Source: Splendidivirga corallicola (GTDB lineage: Bacteria; Bacteroidota; Bacteroidia; Cytophagales; Cyclobacteriaceae). From it: a DNA stretch of 64,000 bases. Below, piece by piece: positions 35,427 to 43,366 of the stretch; positions within the stretch are counted from its first letter, which is position 1; every line of letters begins with the position of its first letter. Under the pieces are notes generated by a model. That model saw only the letters and a list, made by a program, of their open reading frames with translations. It did no database searches and was not told the origin of the DNA. The translations under genes were made by a program, and so were the position numbers. The stretch is from contig JAUJEA010000013.1 of the NCBI GenBank assembly GCA_030442035.1, positions 62,001-126,000 on the forward strand. The letters are read 5' to 3'.

Positions 35427-37823
35427 ATGCTAAAAAACTATCTAAAAACTTCGATAAGAAATCTCGTCCGGAATCGTGCTTATTTGACTATCAATATTAT
35501 TGGTTTATCGATTGGTATTAGTTGTGCTATGATTATTTATCTTCTGGCAACCTATATGACTGGATATGATCAATTTCATACCAAGCGAGAAAGGATTTAT
35601 CGTTTTACCTCGGAATCAATGACCAATGGAGCAGCCGACTACAATCCTGGTGTTCCACCTCCTTTCATAGAAGCTGTGAAAAATGACTTCACTCAGTTGG
35701 AGCTTGTAGCGCCAGTAGTAAGAAAAAGTGCCGCACTCATTGCTGTAAACTCGGAATCAGGTGCTGAACCCAAGTATTTTGAGGAGGGAGATGGCATAGT
35801 TTATACTAATGATAATCTGTATCAAATAATTGATAGAAATTGGATTTCCGGAAACCCCTTAAATGCATTGAGTGAACCAAATAGTGTTGTTCTTTCCGAA
35901 CGTATTGCCTCCAAATATTTCCCCAATGGTGATGCATTGGGGAAAATCATTCAGTTAGACAAAAAGACCAATCTAAAAATAACCGGAGTTTTGGAGGATT
36001 TTCCTGAACTTCAAACGGACTTTCCATTGGATATCTTAATTTCTTATAAAACAAAAGAACCGGATTTTTTAAAGAAGGACTGGGGTCATTTATCAAGTGA
36101 TTTTCACTGTTATGTTTTATTGAAAGAAGGAGTTTCCGCTAAGGTCATAGAAGATCAGGTTCCTGCTTTCGTTAAAAAATATCATGATGAAACGCCTTCA
36201 GAGCGAACTTATCATTTTCAACCTTTAAGTGATCTGCATTACAACCAAAACTTTGGGACGCTAAGTTCAAGAACCGTTAGTAAAACAAGTATTTGGGTGC
36301 TGGGAATTTTGGGACTATTTCTGATCTGTACAGCTTGTATCAACTTTATCAATCTGTCTACCGCTCAGGCATCAAAGCGAGCCAAAGAAGTAGGGGTAAG
36401 AAAAGTTCTGGGAAGTAGTAAAGGGCAGTTGATCTTTCAGTTCATGGCTGAAACATTGATCATTACATTTGGCTCGATAGCCCTTTCACTTGGTTTGGCT
36501 GAACTTTTTCTTATTAAAGTAAATGAAGTTTTACAATTAAAATTAAACCTGGATCTGCTTGACCTGAATAATTGGCTATACCTGATAGGATTATTGATTG
36601 TAGTAAGTGTGCTGGCAGGAATTTACCCTTCCTTTATCATGTCCAGGTTCAAACCTGTTTCGGCCATGAAGAGTTCTACGGGTGATTATAAAGGAGGGAA
36701 TTTCTGGTTGAGAAGGGCTTTGGTAATTTTTCAATTTGTATTAACGCAATTTCTGATCATTAGTACTGTGATTGTTTTCTATCAAATGGATTTTTTGAAG
36801 AATGCTCCGATGGGCTTTGATAAGGAAGCTCTTGTTAATGTGAATTTGCCAAACTCAGATGGAGATAAAGAAAAAGTATTTGATAATTATCTCAACGAGA
36901 TTCCTGGCATCAAGACCAAAACCTTTGCCAGTGACGCACCTGCCTCGCAATCATTTTCCAGCTCCAATTTCTATTTCAAAAATGGAGAAGAGACTATAGA
37001 AGGAGATGTGCAGTTGAAAGCAGTAGATCACAATTACATTAAGACTTACGGTCTCACAATTTTAGCTGGGGAGGATTTACCTGTTAGTGATACACTTCAC
37101 AGTGCTTTGGTAAATGAGTCCTTTATGAAGTATACCGGTTATTCAGACCCTGAAAAAATTGTTGGGCAAACCATGCGTTTTGGTGGGGGCAATTGGTTCT
37201 CAATTCGTGGAGTGGTTAAAGATTTTTACACAGAATCCTTTGATGAAAAACTAGGCCCATTGGCACTATATAACGATTCGGAATGGCACTGGATAGCTGG
37301 TATCAAACTAGAGACCAATAATATCACCACAACTGTGAAGCAAATTGAAGCCGCTTATAAAAAGGTTTATCCCGAATACCAATTTGATTATTACTTTATG
37401 GATGAAGCCATAGAGAACTTTTATCGAAGTGAGCAGAAAATGACACAAATACTTACTGGCTTCTCTTTGATCACCATCTTGATCGGTTGTTTGGGATTGT
37501 ATGGGTTGGTTTCTTTTATGGCCAATCAAAAAACGAAAGAAATTGGCATAAGAAAAGTCTTGGGAGCGGCATCTTCAAACATCGCTTACATTTTCGGATG
37601 GGAGTTCCTGAAGCTTATCCTGATAGCCTTCGTCATTGCTGCACCATTGTCTTACTTAGGAATTCAAAGCTGGCTGAAAAATTTTGTTTATAAAATTGAC
37701 CTGGGTATTGGGTTCTTTATATTGGGTATATTGATCACCATCGTGATAGCTTTGATGACTGTTGGTTATAAATCACTAAAAGCAGCCTTAGCAAACCCAG
37801 TTGACTCCCTACGGGACGAATAA
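35427..37823 (+). CDS. FtsX/MacB-type ABC permease, paralog 3 of 6
   Basis: Permease of 798 aa starting MLKNYLKTSIRNLVRNRAYL. The first helix is GLSIGISCAMIIYLLATYMT. The coupling helices read AKEVGVRKVLGSSKGQLIFQ and TKEIGIRKVLGAASSNIAYI. The first periplasmic domain contains a specific stretch, SESGAEPKYFEEGDGIVYTN, with no obvious match in its neighbours. The tail is NPVDSLRDE. Domain order equals that of paralog 1. It is spaced 94 bp from its neighbours on both sides, as expected for one long transcript. Confidence 0.9.
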   Translation: MLKNYLKTSIRNLVRNRAYLTINIIGLSIGISCAMIIYLLATYMTGYDQFHTKRERIYRFTSESMTNGAADYNPGVPPPFIEAVKNDFTQLELVAPVVRKSAALIAVNSESGAEPKYFEEGDGIVYTNDNLYQIIDRNWISGNPLNALSEPNSVVLSERIASKYFPNGDALGKIIQLDKKTNLKITGVLEDFPELQTDFPLDILISYKTKEPDFLKKDWGHLSSDFHCYVLLKEGVSAKVIEDQVPAFVKKYHDETPSERTYHFQPLSDLHYNQNFGTLSSRTVSKTSIWVLGILGLFLICTACINFINLSTAQASKRAKEVGVRKVLGSSKGQLIFQFMAETLIITFGSIALSLGLAELFLIKVNEVLQLKLNLDLLDLNNWLYLIGLLIVVSVLAGIYPSFIMSRFKPVSAMKSSTGDYKGGNFWLRRALVIFQFVLTQFLIISTVIVFYQMDFLKNAPMGFDKEALVNVNLPNSDGDKEKVFDNYLNEIPGIKTKTFASDAPASQSFSSSNFYFKNGEETIEGDVQLKAVDHNYIKTYGLTILAGEDLPVSDTLHSALVNESFMKYTGYSDPEKIVGQTMRFGGGNWFSIRGVVKDFYTESFDEKLGPLALYNDSEWHWIAGIKLETNNITTTVKQIEAAYKKVYPEYQFDYYFMDEAIENFYRSEQKMTQILTGFSLITILIGCLGLYGLVSFMANQKTKEIGIRKVLGAASSNIAYIFGWEFLKLILIAFVIAAPLSYLGIQSWLKNFVYKIDLGIGFFILGILITIVIALMTVGYKSLKAALANPVDSLRDE

Positions 37824-37918
37824 ATGACAATTAGAAATTAATAATGTGTAATGAATAATGAAAATCACAGATACATCTATTACTAATTATTAATTACTCA
37901 TTACTAATTGACAACATT
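37824..37918. repeat. AT-rich palindromic spacer R4
   Basis: Left arm AATTAATAATGTGTAATGAA, right arm ATTAATTACTCATTACTAAT, ending ten bases before the ATG of permease 4. The middle (ATCACAGATACATC) is not shared with the other spacers. Confidence 0.75.
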
Positions 37919-40360
37919 ATGTTTAGAAATTATTTGAAAATTGGTTTTCGGAACATCATTAAGGAGAAGTTCTATTCCACTATTAATATTATGGGCCTGG
38001 CAGTCGGTATGGCCTGCACATTGATTATTTTGGCATATATCATCCATGAAACAAGCTATGATGCGCAACATTCCGACGTTGATCGTTTGCATAGGGTGAA
38101 TATGACTGCGATATGGACTCCGGGTAGAGATATAATGAGTTCTACACCACCATCAGTAGCTCAGGCATTACTTAATGAATACCCGGAGGTTGAATCTGTT
38201 CTCCGAATTAATACCCCCGGGGCTATGCAGGTTTCTTTTGTACAAGATGATAAAGTGGACAGGGCCTTCAATGAAACAGGCATCCTGGCGGCAGATTCCA
38301 ATTTCTTCGATTTTTTCGCTTTTGACCTTAAAGAAGGAGATAAGCGCACTGCCCTCAAGGAAAAAAATACTGCAGTTATATCCGATGAAATGGCTGAAAA
38401 ATATTTTGGAGATGAATCCCCGATTGGCAAGGTTTTATTATTTGGAGATGATAGAATACCTGTAAAAGTAACCGGTGTAACGACTAAACAAGCCAGCAAC
38501 CTACATTTTAATTTTGATTTTCTCCTATCCATTTATACCAATGAAAATATAAAGAAAATGGAGTGGAGCTGGATATGGACTCAGGTGGTCACTTATGTCA
38601 AACTAAAAGAAGGTACAAGCGCAGCAGCCCTGGGCTCCAAACTTTATCAACTAGCTCCAAAATATGCGGTAAAAGCTTTTCAAAGGTTGGGCATTGATAT
38701 TGATGAATTTCAGCGTGAAAAAGGACAGCTAAATTTTTACTTACAGCCGGTTCGGGATATCCACCTGTATTCAGCAAATGTCGGTAATAGAATAGGGCCT
38801 GTGAGTGATGTAGCATACATTTACATTTTTGCCTCAGTGGCATTATTCATTATGATCATTGCCTGTATCAATTTCATGAACCTTTCAACGGCCAGGGCTA
38901 CGGTCAGAGCAAAAGAGATAGGTGTAAGGAAAGTAATGGGCTCACAAAGGATCTATCTTATTTTTCAATTTCTCACCGAGTCGATCATGATGAGTTTTTT
39001 AGCGACCCTGCTGGGCTTGGGTATTCTTGAAATAATTCGGATGACTGTGATCGAATCGATTATTGTTGATTTTGAAATACAATTGTTTTCAGATCCTATT
39101 CTAACAATATTTCTATTGCTAATGCCTCTTTTAATCGGAATTATTGCAGGTAGTTATCCGGCCTTTTACCTGACCTCTTTCAATGCAGCAGGAGCGTTGA
39201 AAGGCAATATGAAAACGGGCAAAAAAAGTCTCTATCTTAGAAATGGATTGGTTATTCTACAATTTGTTATTTCAGTGACATTGATCTCCTGTACCGTAAT
39301 CGTGTATGATCAACTTAATTATTTTAATGAAAAGAACCTGGGCTACGATAAGGAAAACATACTGGTTATCAACTTTGCTGAAAAGCTTGGTCCTAAATTG
39401 GAATCCTACCGGAATAAGCTTGAAAGTTATTCCTCAATAAAAGATGCTACAGTTGGAATGAGTGTTCCGGGCCGTGCTTCTTTTGAAGATTTCCTTAATC
39501 CTGTTGGGAGCAGTGACGATAAGATACCGGTTGCCACACTTAAAATTGATGAACATTATATCGATGCTTTTAATATAGAGGTGCTTGCAGGGCGAGACTT
39601 TTCCAAGAGCAACCCGACAGATATAAATGGAACTATCATTAATGAAACAGCGATGCATTCCTTTGGCTGGACGATTGATAATGTAATTGGTCAAAAAATT
39701 AGTTACTATGGAGAATCGCAATATGAGGTGATTGGTGTCGTAAAAGACTATCATTTTGCCCCACTTAGATTTACAATCGCACCACATGCGTTTTTTCACA
39801 TCGATTCTGATATGTGGGGAGATTTTAGAGTGGTAGCCTTGAAAGTGGATGCGCAAAACGCTCAAAATGTTTTATCATACGCAGAATCAGAATGGAAGAA
39901 ATATGCGGAAGGAGCTCCATTCAATTTCTCTTTCCTGGAAGAGGAACATGCCCGTCAATACGAATCGGAACGTCGGACAGGGAAGCTTTTCAGTGTATTT
40001 ACCATCATCACTGTGTTGATTGCCTGTATAGGATTATTCGGATTGGCGGCCTATACCATTGAACAAAGACGCAAGGAGATCGGGATCAGAAAGGTGTTGG
40101 GTTCTCCAGTGAGTACATTGGTTTTGATGCTTAATGGTGGGTTTACAAAATTAGTGCTAATTGCATTCTTAATTTCCATTCCGGTGGCGTGGTATGCCAT
40201 GGAACAATGGCTGCAGCAGTTCCCGTTTAGAATCCCGTTGAATATCGGAACATTCATACTAGGTGGAATATTGGCCATTGTTATTACCTGGCTAACCGTT
40301 GGCTTCCAATCACTGAGAGCTGCCAAAGCCAATCCTGTGGATACATTAAGAGACGAATAA
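37919..40360 (+). CDS. FtsX/MacB-type ABC permease, paralog 4 of 6
   Basis: Permease of 813 aa starting MFRNYLKIGFRNIIKEKFYS with first helix GLAVGMACTLIILAYIIHET. The first coupling motif is AKEIGVRKVMGSQRIYLIFQ and the second RKEIGIRKVLGSPVSTLVLM. The periplasmic parts are those of the series (for example KEKNTAVISDEMAEKYFGDE, the MacB_PCD core, and the later VIGVVKDYHFAPLRF). It ends NPVDTLRDE. It resembles paralog 5 in the QRRKEIG / QRKKEIG segment, so these two may be a more recent pair; that is a visual judgement. Confidence 0.9.
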   Translation: MFRNYLKIGFRNIIKEKFYSTINIMGLAVGMACTLIILAYIIHETSYDAQHSDVDRLHRVNMTAIWTPGRDIMSSTPPSVAQALLNEYPEVESVLRINTPGAMQVSFVQDDKVDRAFNETGILAADSNFFDFFAFDLKEGDKRTALKEKNTAVISDEMAEKYFGDESPIGKVLLFGDDRIPVKVTGVTTKQASNLHFNFDFLLSIYTNENIKKMEWSWIWTQVVTYVKLKEGTSAAALGSKLYQLAPKYAVKAFQRLGIDIDEFQREKGQLNFYLQPVRDIHLYSANVGNRIGPVSDVAYIYIFASVALFIMIIACINFMNLSTARATVRAKEIGVRKVMGSQRIYLIFQFLTESIMMSFLATLLGLGILEIIRMTVIESIIVDFEIQLFSDPILTIFLLLMPLLIGIIAGSYPAFYLTSFNAAGALKGNMKTGKKSLYLRNGLVILQFVISVTLISCTVIVYDQLNYFNEKNLGYDKENILVINFAEKLGPKLESYRNKLESYSSIKDATVGMSVPGRASFEDFLNPVGSSDDKIPVATLKIDEHYIDAFNIEVLAGRDFSKSNPTDINGTIINETAMHSFGWTIDNVIGQKISYYGESQYEVIGVVKDYHFAPLRFTIAPHAFFHIDSDMWGDFRVVALKVDAQNAQNVLSYAESEWKKYAEGAPFNFSFLEEEHARQYESERRTGKLFSVFTIITVLIACIGLFGLAAYTIEQRRKEIGIRKVLGSPVSTLVLMLNGGFTKLVLIAFLISIPVAWYAMEQWLQQFPFRIPLNIGTFILGGILAIVITWLTVGFQSLRAAKANPVDTLRDE

Positions 40361-40478
40361 TTACAATGAATAATTAATAATGAGTAATGAACAATAAAAA
40401 GAATTTGAATCTCAATATCACTAACTGTCTCCAGGCTTCTATTACTCATTATTCATTACTAATTACTAATTGAAAAAA
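40361..40478. repeat. AT-rich palindromic spacer R5
   Basis: Longest member: left arm AATAATTAATAATGAGTAAT, right arm ATTACTCATTATTCATTACT, and a ~45-base unrelated loop (AATCTCAATATCACTAAC and on). It ends directly before the ATG at 40479. Confidence 0.7.
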
Positions 40479-42911
40479 ATGTTACGGAACTATCTGAAAA
40501 TAGCGTTTAGAAATATCCTGAAGCATAAATTTTATTCTATTCTCAATGTTTTGGGATTGGCCATTGGTATGGCGAGTGCTTTACTTATCACGTTATATAT
40601 CCAGCATGAATTGAGCTATGATAAGTTTTATGAGCATTCTGATCGTATCTATCGTCTGAACACACTTTATGAGTATTCCGGTTTTCAAAACAGGTATGCG
40701 ACCACTCCACCACCTTTGTCAAAAGCATTAATGGATGAAATACCAGAAGTGGAGGCTGCCACCAGATTGTTTCTCTGGAGCGATTTTACCATGCGTCCGG
40801 ATAATGATCTTGAGAAAATATTCAGAGAAACCCGTGTTTGGCATGTTGATGAAAACTTTTTTAAGGTATTGAACTTTGGATTGTTGGAAGGTGATAAAGA
40901 AACCGCACTCATGGAACCCGGATCACTAATATTGCCTAAATCCACAGCGATCAAATACTTTGGAAGGGAAGCTTATGATAAAAAAGAAATCATAGGAAGG
41001 ACCCTTTTAGGAGGTAAGGATGGAGGGACCGTACGAAAAATCACTGGCATCATGGAGGATCAACCTGATAATGCTCATTGGCAGTTCGATATATTGATCG
41101 CTTCCAATGGACCCATAGGCAAGGAAGGTGAAAACAATTGGTCATGGAATGTTGGCTACACCTATGTTTTGCTGAAAGAAAAAGCAGGAGATGCCATTGA
41201 TAAAAAACTTGATCAGATCGTTGAAAAGTATGCCATGCCTTTTATGGGGATGACGCCGGCGGAATTTGAAGCACAAAACTATCGTATGCGCTATGTATTG
41301 CAACCCATTACTGATATTCATCTAAAATCGGATTATCATAAGGAAATAAGACCGAATGGTCATATAGCCTACGTGTATACATTTATAGCCATTGCCATTT
41401 TCATTATTTTGATTGCTTGTGTAAACTTCATGAATCTCTCAACGGCTCAATCAGCCAACAGAGCGAAGGAAGTAGGTGTAAAGAAGGTGCTGGGCGTAAG
41501 CAAAGGGTATTTAATTGGTCAGTTTTTGACCGAATCCATTCTGTTTAGTCTTATAGCACTGGTGATCGCTTTTGGCCTGGTGGAGTTGTTTCTGAATGTA
41601 TACCAACGCTTTTTCGATAACCTGATAAGCTTTGATATTTACAATGTAAGCGGCTGGATATTGACTTTCTCGGGGACCATTTTTATTGGTATACTGGCTG
41701 GAATATACCCTGCTTTTTATCTCACTGCCTTTGAACCGGTAAAAGTTCTTAAGGGTAATTTAAGGTCCGGGATTAAGAGTAAAGGGCTTAGGAATGGATT
41801 GGTGATCTTTCAGTTCACAGTCTCTATTGCCCTGATGATTTGTACCATTGTGGTCATGAAGCAAGTTGATTACATTCGATCGAAAAACTTAGGATTTGAG
41901 AAGGAAAATGTTGTTGTACTTCAAAATGACAAAGAGATAGATGAACGCAGAGAAGAATTCAAAAAGTTCTTATCAGGGCAGTCAAAGATATTGAGTACGA
42001 GCTTTTCAACTGGTATTCCCGGTTTGAAACAGTTCCATATGCGAGGCTTTACACAAGAAGGACAGCAACAGGACATGGGTATCAGGTGGTACGAAGCAGA
42101 TGATAGCTACCTTGAAACGTTGGGAATAGAGTTGGTAGCCGGTAGGAATTTCAACAAAGAGATTATTTCAGATACATCCGGTATTTTATTAAATGAAGCT
42201 GCTGTTAAAATGTTGGGGTTAGCTGACCCGGTTGGTAAGTATATCATTAAAAATCTAGGAGAGAATGATGAGGAAAGGCTCCGCATACTGGGTGTGATGA
42301 AAAATTTCAACTATGAGTCTTTCAGAAGCCAGATAAAACCACTGGCCATTCAGTATCTTGATAATTTTACCTTCAAAGATTATATCACAATCAGGATTGC
42401 AGGTGGAGATATTGATCGAACCTTAGGACAAATAAAAGCCGGCTGGAATGAATTTGAACCCCAGGTTCCGATGACTATGAGCTTTCTTGATCAGGATTTT
42501 GATCAGCTTTTTAAGGCAGAAATGCGATTAAAGAACATATTTGGAGTATTTACAGGGCTGGCTATTTTCATCGCCTGTTTGGGACTATTTGGTTTGGCTG
42601 CTTATACTGCCGAACAGCGAAAAAAAGAAATAGGGGTAAGGAAAACACTGGGCGCTACTGTGGCGAATATAGCGACTATCTTATCAAAGAATTTTGTTTT
42701 TACTGCCCTCATTGGTTTTATGCTGGCAATACCCATCAGTTGGTTTGCCATGGATAAGTGGTTGATGGTTTTTGCATTTAAAATTGAATTAGAGCCCTAT
42801 ATGTTTTTACTATCAGGACTAATGGCAGTATTTATAGCAGCGATTACAGTGAGTTATCAATCAATCAAAGCTGCTATCGCCAATCCGATAGAAGCATTGA
42901 AGGATGAATAG
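40479..42911 (+). CDS. FtsX/MacB-type ABC permease, paralog 5 of 6
   Basis: The ATG at 40479 gives MLRNYLKIAFRNILKHKFYS, which aligns with its paralogs; a TTG three codons upstream is rejected (810 aa). First helix GLAIGMASALLITLYIQHEL. Coupling motifs AKEVGVKKVLGVSKGYLIGQ (note VKK for VRK) and KKEIGVRKTLGATVANIATI. Both periplasmic domains and all eight helices are present. The tail is NPIEALKDE. It is the last gene with an R-type spacer in front; a 455-bp repeat-rich gap follows, so the transcript may end here. Confidence 0.9.
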   Translation: MLRNYLKIAFRNILKHKFYSILNVLGLAIGMASALLITLYIQHELSYDKFYEHSDRIYRLNTLYEYSGFQNRYATTPPPLSKALMDEIPEVEAATRLFLWSDFTMRPDNDLEKIFRETRVWHVDENFFKVLNFGLLEGDKETALMEPGSLILPKSTAIKYFGREAYDKKEIIGRTLLGGKDGGTVRKITGIMEDQPDNAHWQFDILIASNGPIGKEGENNWSWNVGYTYVLLKEKAGDAIDKKLDQIVEKYAMPFMGMTPAEFEAQNYRMRYVLQPITDIHLKSDYHKEIRPNGHIAYVYTFIAIAIFIILIACVNFMNLSTAQSANRAKEVGVKKVLGVSKGYLIGQFLTESILFSLIALVIAFGLVELFLNVYQRFFDNLISFDIYNVSGWILTFSGTIFIGILAGIYPAFYLTAFEPVKVLKGNLRSGIKSKGLRNGLVIFQFTVSIALMICTIVVMKQVDYIRSKNLGFEKENVVVLQNDKEIDERREEFKKFLSGQSKILSTSFSTGIPGLKQFHMRGFTQEGQQQDMGIRWYEADDSYLETLGIELVAGRNFNKEIISDTSGILLNEAAVKMLGLADPVGKYIIKNLGENDEERLRILGVMKNFNYESFRSQIKPLAIQYLDNFTFKDYITIRIAGGDIDRTLGQIKAGWNEFEPQVPMTMSFLDQDFDQLFKAEMRLKNIFGVFTGLAIFIACLGLFGLAAYTAEQRKKEIGVRKTLGATVANIATILSKNFVFTALIGFMLAIPISWFAMDKWLMVFAFKIELEPYMFLLSGLMAVFIAAITVSYQSIKAAIANPIEALKDE

Positions 42912-42967
42912 TACGATATACGCGATATCAGACTTTTGCGTGACGTGAGCAAATATAGATGTGCAGA

Positions 42968-43036
42968 GGTGTCTGACACTTCTTCCATCAAATAGCTTGG
43001 TTACATGTCTCTTTGTGAATTAAAGTGTCTGACACC
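42968..43036. repeat. REP-like inverted pair GGTGTCTGACACTT
   Basis: GGTGTCTGACACTT (42968-42981) and AAGTGTCTGACACC (43023-43036) are inverted copies 41 bp apart, each with its own GTGTC/GACAC palindrome. GTGTCTGACAC-type palindromes occur as REP or BIME elements in many bacteria. No REP-associated transposase is seen nearby. Confidence 0.6.
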
Positions 43037-43048
43037 AAGGTATTCCTT

Positions 43049-43150
43049 GCGTGAGGGATAGTAGCTTTAGTACCCCGCATCCCGGTTTATCGGGAGAGGA
43101 GTACTTGCGGATAGCCCGGCCCTCCGCCAACCGGCGGAGTGGACACGCCC
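43049..43150 (+). repeat. GC-rich structured element, possible three-way junction
   Basis: Outer arms GCGTG (43049-43053) and CACGC (43144-43148) enclose two hairpins. One pairs AGTAC with GTACT and CCCG with CGGG (43069-43105). The other is CTCCGCC-AACC-GGCGGAG (43122-43139). The linker TTGCGGATAGCCCGG stays single-stranded. Base composition is far more GC-rich than its surroundings. From memory, similar GTGAGGGAT... GGACACGCCC elements recur in Bacteroidota intergenic DNA; this was not checked. It may be a mobile repeat or a structured RNA; the strand is not known for sure. Confidence 0.6.
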
Positions 43151-43200
43151 TAAACAAGCAAGACTGTGTCGGTATTAACAGTCGATTTATAATTTAAAAT

Positions 43201-43333
43201 TCAATACCATTTAGTTAAGAAAATATTTTGAAAGCTTTCAGGTATCAGATTTCAGCCTAAATAATGTTTTTTTGCGCCAAAAAAACCTGATACCTAAGAC
43301 CAGACACCTGAAGCCTTATCTTAATGGTATTAA
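43201..43333 (+). repeat. MITE-like ~140-bp interspersed element, copy C
   Basis: Same orientation as copy A and slightly shorter (133 bp). It keeps GAAAGCTTTC, the CAGGTATCAG words and CCTGAAGCCTTATC. Its ends read CAATACCATTTAG and CTTAATGGTATTAA, both with the same G-to-A type change relative to copy B, so the terminal repeats still match each other. It lies 33 bp before the start of permease 6. Confidence 0.75.
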
Positions 43334-43366
43334 TTTAAAATTCAAAACTCATAATTATCAAAAGCC

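Noticed and set aside
38161-38532. 123-aa open frame on the minus strand within permease 4
   Set aside because: It mirrors the coding strand of a well-supported permease; similar antisense frames occur in its paralogs.
30311-40478. Regularly spaced repeats as a CRISPR array
   Set aside because: The repeats are about 2.4 kb apart, separated by permease genes, and are palindromic spacers.
75-43333. IS element for the ~140-bp repeats
   Set aside because: They are too short to code for a transposase and none is nearby; described as MITE-like instead.
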